Shown: in pieces, positions 58,510-64,000 of the stretch
Layout: each line of letters opens with the position of its first letter
Position numbering within the stretch: position 1 is the stretch's first letter
NCBI RefSeq assembly: GCF_963924675.1
Contig: NC_089222.1
Span: forward strand, 135,744,281-135,808,280
Source: Phocoena phocoena
Taxonomy: Eukaryota; Chordata; Mammalia; Artiodactyla; Phocoenidae
Length of the DNA stretch: 64,000 nt
Direction: 5' to 3'
Translations under genes and position numbers: made by a program
The notes under the pieces: model-generated
Seen by the model: only the letters and a program-made list of their open reading frames with translations
What the model was told of the DNA's origin: nothing
Database searches by the model: none

Positions 58510-58830
58510 TTGGTCAGTGAACAAGCACCGATTTCTCAGGGCGAGGTGCTGGGGAGACGGTGAGGGAGACAGACCTGGTTCCTGGCCTCTGGGAGCCAGC
58601 AGTCTGGTGGGAAGGAAGGCAGCGCGGATGACCTTGTACTTGATTAGTTAACTATGAATTTCTATCGAGTGTGCTGAGGTGGGGAGAAGGCACGTCCCTG
58701 GGGGTGGCACCCCAACCTGGGCTGGAAAGAAAAACGCTCCCTGAGAAAGGGACATCTGAGCTGACCTGCGAAGCAAGGTTACTTGGATAAAAAAATAGGG
58801 AGAGGGGAGTACACGTGAAGGCTCTTGGGC
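58510..58830 (+). repeat. Ancient interspersed repeat fragment (same family as 12520)
   Basis: GGTGCTGGGGAGACGGTGAGGG, GACAGACCTGGTTCCTGGCC, and AGGGACATCTGAGCTGACCTGCG followed by GAAGGCTCTTGGGC match the common repeat in order. A second partial copy follows at about 58970-59170 (CCCGAGCTAGGGGCTGG, CTGCCTCTGAGATGAATC). Confidence 0.5.
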
Positions 58831-59179
58831 AAGAGGGAGCAAGAAATGTACCACGCATGTCCAGAGAAATCCACCACCAGCAGCAGAGAGAGGACCCGGG
58901 GGAGGCCTAAGCTGTTATTCATCTCAGCATTCACCACCTCATCCATCACAGATTTAAGGCACACTTACCTGTACCAGACCCCGAGCTAGGGGCTGGGGGG
59001 TTCCAATGGCAGAGCCCAACATGTGAACGGCCAACCAAGCAGTGGACGGCCCAGGGCTGGGGAAGATGTGGGAACAGCCGGAGAGAACGAAGCCATGACT
59101 TCGGTCCGGAGAGGTCAGAGCAGTGGAGGAGGCTGCCTCTGAGATGAATCTTCAGGAAAAGCTTCATGCAGTGGCTAGA

Positions 59180-60735
59180 AAAAGAGATGGGAGAAACCGA
59201 AAATGTTAATCCCGGGTTAAGAAGAGGAGGACCCTTTGGTCCTGGATCTCTCTGGCCAGTAGTTTTCAGGTGACTGAGCTTGGAGAGGTCACATGTCACG
59301 TCCAGAAACACTAATTCTTTCTGAGTGTAGAATCTGGGTCGCTGCTTGTCTAGGTTACATTCAGGTACATGGCAGGACATTTCAGAACATTCCACAGAAC
59401 ACCTTTGCGATGGTTCCTTGTCCCTGAGGCCTCATGCCCCACATCCTTGGACCCGGATTCCCAGGATGTATGATGGATGCCATCTTGAATTTAGGTTTTC
59501 GTCCCCTTGGCCAGAGTCTGAGGAAGTAATTGAATCTATAGACTCAGTCCATGCTGTGCCTGTATGTTTGAGCTCTTAGCTTTGGCAGTTCTAGTGCAGT
59601 CCAATCAAAAGGGGTCATTGAGAGTGCCATTTTCAAGGTGGATTTCTAGATTGGATATTAGAGGCACCGTTTATCTTCTCTAGTTGACTCCAATTATCTG
59701 TGTCTGGTGGGCCCAGGACAAAAAGTTTGGGTAAGGCAGAACAGGGCTCCCATTCTGTAGGCATGGCATTTATTATGTAAGCATACAGGTCTGCATTTCA
59801 AAATGAAAAAAACAATAATAATTAAAGTTTCTCTAGGCTTCTCGTGTCCAAACCACTCTTGCAAAACCACCTTTGGATGAGCTTTAAGTGTCAAAAATCA
59901 GAAACATGTGGATTTAATTTCCCTTGAAATACACCAGGGGGACAAGGGGTGGTGGAGCTTGGCAGCCAGCTTCTTAGGGTTTGCCAAAACCCAAACATCT
60001 CACACTCTGTGACAGCCATCCTGCTGGCCCCCAGCAATCTCATCTGGCCGGTCCAGCCACTGCATTTCTCCTGTACCATCTAGGTTTTCTCTAACCATCA
60101 GGCTGCTCTCTTGGTTCATTTTAGCTGCCAGAAGGATGCTGTTAACACCACCCACATGCTTAACAGGACTTTGGAAGAGGGACCAATCCTGCAATGAGGT
60201 GTCAGGTTGGCTTTGGTCTTATCTGGACCAACAGGCCATCTTTGCAGCCATTACTGTAATTTTAAACTCCAAACCAACTGTGAGAGAGGTTTTCCAGCTT
60301 GGTTTTCTGGATGGGAAAATATTTTGCTTTTATGGAGGATGATGGTATCAGGTCCCAAATGTATTAGGTTTCCCTATCAACCAACACTTACATATATCAT
60401 GTAAAACATGTACATACCCTGCAAAGACCACAGCCATCCTAACATTAGGCTCCATGGTAAATATAAGCCCACAAACCTCCTGGGGAAATAAAGAATTTTC
60501 CCTTCAGGGAGAGGAGCCCCACAGTCCAGTAGGTCTGATGTCTCCCTGAAACCCCCAGATCCTGGCCTACTAATTTAACAGTGAAGATGTGCTGACAAGG
60601 TCTGTGTTATTTTTCTTTCTTGATATTAATGCCTCTCTTTTTCCTCCTATCTATGTCCAACAGTCTATTTTGCCTAAAATAATAATAAACGTTAAATGTA
60701 AGAGACAAATCTAACCTTTAAAAAGTACCTTTTTG
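59180..60735. other. Intergenic sequence, nothing recognised
   Basis: About 1.5 kb without a named repeat, exon or RNA gene. Confidence 0.4.
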
Positions 60736-60739
60736 CATC

Positions 60740-60940
60740 CAAAACAACTAACGCTTTGGTGCCTGCTATGTGTCATGTACGTACATATGCTGACTCTTTC
60801 GTTACCCCCGTCTTCCCAGAGAGGCATTGGCGGCAGCCCCAGAGAGACTCGAGTAACCTGCAAATCACACAGCCAGCAAGTAACAAAGCTAGAGCTTGGC
60901 CTTGGGCTGTTGGGCTCCAGAAACAGGCATTCTTTCAGTA
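60740..60940 (-). repeat. MIR SINE
   Basis: Reversed order: GTGCCTGCTATGTGTCATG, CGTTACCCCCGTCTTCCCAG, ACTCGAGTAACCTGC, ATCACACAGCCAGCAAGTAAC. Diverged but complete in outline. Confidence 0.65.
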
Positions 60941-60962
60941 CTCATGCTGCCTTTTACTCCAT

Positions 60963-61522
60963 TGTGATGGTTCATTTTATGCGTCAACGTGACTGGCCCA
61001 CAGGGTGCCCAGACATTTGGTCAAACACTATTCTGAGTGTTTCTGAGAGGGTGTTTTTGCATGAGATCAACATTTATATCGGTAGACTGAGTAAGAAGAT
61101 TGCCCTCTCCGGTAGGAATGGGCCTCATCCAATCAGTTGAAGGCCTGAATAGAACAAAGAGGCTGATCCTCCCCTGAGTAAGAGAGAACCCCTCCTGCCC
61201 GACTGCTTGAGCTGGGACATCAGCTCTGTCCTGCCTTTGGACTTGAACTGAAACATCGACTCTTCCTGGGTATTGACCCCACCGGCCTTTAGGCTGGAAC
61301 TTCACCAGTGGCTCTCTGGTTCTTAGGCCCTTGGACTTACACTAGAGCTACACCATGGGCATTCTTGGGTCTCCAGCTTGCCAACTCAGCCTACAGATCT
61401 TGGGACTTGTCAGCCTCTATAATCACAGGAGTCAATTCCTTATAATAAGTCTCTCTCTCCATCTCCATCTCTATCTCTATATCATCTTGGTTCTATTTTT
61501 CTGGAGGACCCGAATCTACTCA
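60963..61522 (+). repeat. ERVL-type solitary LTR (MLT2-like)
   Basis: It starts TGTGATGGTTCATTTTATGCG, continues GGTGCCCAGACATTTGGTC, CATCCAATCAGTTGAAGGCC and GATCTTGGGACTTGTCAGCC, and ends near CTGGAGGACCCGAATCTAC after a TCTCTCTCCATCTC stretch. This matches in order a common old mammalian LTR that I recall as MLT2. No internal viral genes are adjacent, so it is an ancient solo LTR. The name is from memory. Confidence 0.75.
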
Positions 61523-61534
61523 TTTCTTATTTGA

Positions 61535-61720
61535 TCTACCAAACAATCCTGTGAGGTGCGTGGGTCAGGTACTGTCACCTGGAAGGTGAACATGAGTGCA
61601 TGCATGTTCACACGTACACGCACACACACGTACACAACACACTTCACACGTACTTTGGGACACAGATCAGAATCCAGGTCTGCTCATGCCTTTTCAGTGC
61701 TTCATCCCCAAGGCATCCAC
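61535..61720 (-). repeat. Possible MIR fragment with an (AC)-rich insert
   Basis: CAAACAATCCTGTGAGGTGCG and later AATCCAGGTCTGCTCATGCC resemble the outer parts of a reversed MIR. Between them lies an alternating AC/GT-rich stretch (61605-61650). Confidence 0.4.
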
Positions 61721-63649
61721 CTAGCAGCCATGGATGGCAAAGCTGGGTCACTTAGAGTCATTTATCTCCAGACTTGTGACATCAAGTCCTCTTTTATGCA
61801 GAAAGATCTGCCTCTGAGTACTGGCCCTACAAAGGAGCCACTGCAACTATTTTGTTCTTCAAATTCCACATTGTAAATTCCCGCTACAGAAAGCAGTGCA
61901 ACGGGGGAGGAATCATACTTCCCAAGTTCCCACCTGGACACACACAGTAAATACAGGGAAGGGATGCTGGAGAATAAAATTACTCTCTGAAAAACTGAGT
62001 CCCAAGTGGGACATGGATATCTGACTAGTAGAACTTCTGTGTAGGCGAGGACAAACTCTCATTGTCTTTGTTAGTGGATGTAATCTCTGAGGCCGTTCAA
62101 CGTATCACAGCCTTGATGCCACTGGCACTTGGTGAGTACTCAGTCCGTTCTCTCTCAAGGCTTTCTGTTTTATCAAGCCACCCTTGTCTCAGAGTGAAGG
62201 AGAACTCGGGTTCTGCCCCCGCCCCCTCTTGCCTTTGCAATGTCCATGCTGGTGGTTGAGCTGTTAAACTTAGAAGATGTATCCTGACTCTTCATTGAAG
62301 GGGAGATTGGTGAAGGAGTGTTTAAACATCTTCAACTGCTCTTATCAAGCGGTCAAACGTTCAGGAGGCGGCAGCTGTGGCCTTTGACTGCTGTTTCTAA
62401 GTAGCAGAGGAGAATTCTGTTCTGGGCTTCAGCAGCCACAAGATCCCCGCACAATCCTCTCACCCTCCCCCTTTCTCCAGCCTCCCATCCCAAGCATGTT
62501 TGTGTTGACACTTCTGCAGGAAATGGATGGGGGAATGGTGCACCCCCGTGAGGCGTGCAACTCCCCTCACACACCTACCTCTGGTTCTGCAGGAGCCGAG
62601 AGGCTGGTGGCAGAGAAGGATGGCTGGGAAGGAAGGGCTGGGACCGATACTGCAAAGATGGGAGAGCAGGTGGGACCCGGTGCCTGCAAGCAGGGAGCTT
62701 TGGTTTGAATTCATGACATCTGGCAAGTTCGCACCTGGGGACAATGAATGCAGGAATCCCTGGACTGAATAAGTGGATGGGATTCAGTTTGGCCAAGAGG
62801 ACAGAAGAAAGTTCTCATCCTTTGAAAACCTCTGTCTCTCCCAATCCCTTAGTCCTAGAACAGTATCATTTTCAAAATGTCTGGTTTGGGCTTCATACCG
62901 GGAACTAGTTACTGTGAGCAGTGAAGAAGAAAAGAGCATTTTCCATTTAGAAAATAAGCCTCAAACTCTAGTTCTGCCTGAAGCCCAAAGCTTCTGACTT
63001 CCACCAGCTTCCCTCTAATGAATAATGGGTAGTTTTTCATACTTTGAAAATCACTGCTTTTTTCTCTGCCAGTTTAGTAAGCTCTCGTAAGGGGGGTTGA
63101 ACAAGAAACGCTGTCTCATGGAAGTGGTTTTATTTCCATGATACCTACATACAAGCTTGTTTTCAGAGTGACTCAAATGTGCTGGACAATGTACTCTGAA
63201 TCGAGGGGGAAATGGAGACGACTGAAACATTTGCTTTGAGGGAAGAAACCAAGCAAAGAGATCTATTCATTCACATTGACCTTGGAGATAGATATCAAGT
63301 AATGCTGTTGTTCCGCACTAATTATTTGCTGAGGGGCAAGCAGAGCTCCTGTTCCATGTGTGATAGTTGTGATCCTCTCCCACGGGGAGCCTCAATGTCA
63401 GATGCTGTTCCCAAGCCGGCCGGGACGGTCCTGGCACTGCCTGGTCTCATTCCATCTCGGCAGAGTTGTCCTTCTAGCCAGCCAGCCCTGGTGTCATTGG
63501 GAACAGCACAGAATAACATATACCTGGCTGTATAAAACTGGTGGCTTTCTACCTGGTTCCCTTCTGGAATATTTGCAGCAAAGGGGTCTGATTGCACACT
63601 AGATGAACCTAGCTGGCCTTTAAAAATATTGATTCAAATTGAAATCACT
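61721..63649. other. Intergenic sequence, nothing recognised
   Basis: About 1.9 kb without a repeat, exon or RNA gene I can name. Open frames are under 110 codons with no family features. Confidence 0.4.
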
Positions 63650-63765
63650 AAAAGAAAATTCAGATGCCTAGCCCCACCTCAGATCCACGGAATAGAATCA
63701 CTTGGGAATGGGGCCTGGGCGTGAGCATTTCAAAAATCTTCTCAGGTGGAGGCTTGTAAGGTGCC
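63650..63765 (-). repeat. MER5-like DNA transposon fragment
   Basis: AAATTCAGATGCCTAGCCCCACCTCAGATCC, AATAGAATCACTTGGGAATGGGGCCTGGGCG and TCTTCTCAGGTGG resemble the reversed MER5A middle ('cagattcctgggccccaccccagacc ... gaatc...gggtggggcccagg ... ccaggtga'). Diverged. Confidence 0.5.
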
Positions 63766-63981
63766 AGGGCCAAGAACTCCTGAGCTTGAGACACGGAAGC
63801 TGTCTCTAGACTGTGTTTCCTGGGATCCTGAGTCTGTTGTCTCTGCAGGTGGTGCTGTGATATTCGTCGGTGTGGCATAAGGGCCACTAAAGGGTGCTCA
63901 TGTCCCTGGGATGAGGCTTCACTGTTTTCAGGTCCTGTTAGGGAAACAGGCATTGTGAGGGCTAAGCCCACCTGGCAGGGG

Positions 63982-64000
63982 ACACACACACACACACACA
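63982..64000. repeat. (CA)n microsatellite running off the window edge
   Basis: Nine or more AC units end the window; the true length is outside it. Confidence 0.9.

Noticed and set aside
1..64000. CRISPR arrays, bacterial operons, riboswitches, phage features
   Set aside because: The window is mammalian; no regularly spaced repeat array or dense coding was seen on either strand.

Overview
This is nuclear DNA from a mammal, almost certainly a cetacean (whale or dolphin). Eleven tRNA-derived SINEs begin with the CttCCctGGtGGcgCAGTGGTT box of the CHR family of cetaceans, hippos and ruminants. Several belong to a short, GC-rich subfamily that I associate with toothed whales. The L1 copies are of cetartiodactyl type. 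I saw no ruminant BovB or Bov-A element and no pig PRE-1. The species call is inference.

The only protein-coding sequence I can support is the terminal coding exon of MRPS6 (mitochondrial ribosomal protein bS6m) at 13626-13815 on the + strand, with its 3'UTR and an AATAAA signal at 14167. Positions 1-13625 are the end of the preceding intron. Everything from about 14.2 kb to the right edge is downstream intergenic DNA. From human synteny this should be the MRPS6-KCNE2 interval, but the second gene is not in view.

Layout. 1-13.6 kb: intron with SINEs, MIRs, two L1 3' ends and a 2.6-kb antisense old L1. 13.6-14.2 kb: MRPS6 exon 3 and 3'UTR. 14.9-21 kb: a palindromic MITE, MIRs and a Tigger remnant with both ends. 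21.3-24.5 kb: nested SINE/L1 insertions, including a SINE inside a SINE and four insertions inside one old L1. 24.6-28.1 kb: a long L2 LINE broken by later insertions. 28-39 kb: mostly unique DNA with SINEs, a MaLR LTR and L1 pieces. 39.1-48.4 kb: an old L1 split by a younger L1 (41280-46004) in the same orientation. 49.2-64 kb: one older L1 3' end, ancient repeats and much unassigned sequence, with no lineage-specific SINE.

The most interesting object is the younger L1. Its flanking 10-bp target-site duplication encloses about 310 bp of non-typical leader, then an L1 5'UTR start, then a direct join into the middle of the ORF2 endonuclease. ORF1 and the ORF2 start are missing. The join looks like an exon-exon boundary, so this may be a retrotransposed spliced (and perhaps chimeric) L1 transcript. 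I found no operon, CRISPR array, functional tRNA/rRNA gene or other novel multi-gene system. Repeat family names come from memory of consensus sequences and repeat edges are approximate unless a target-site duplication is given.
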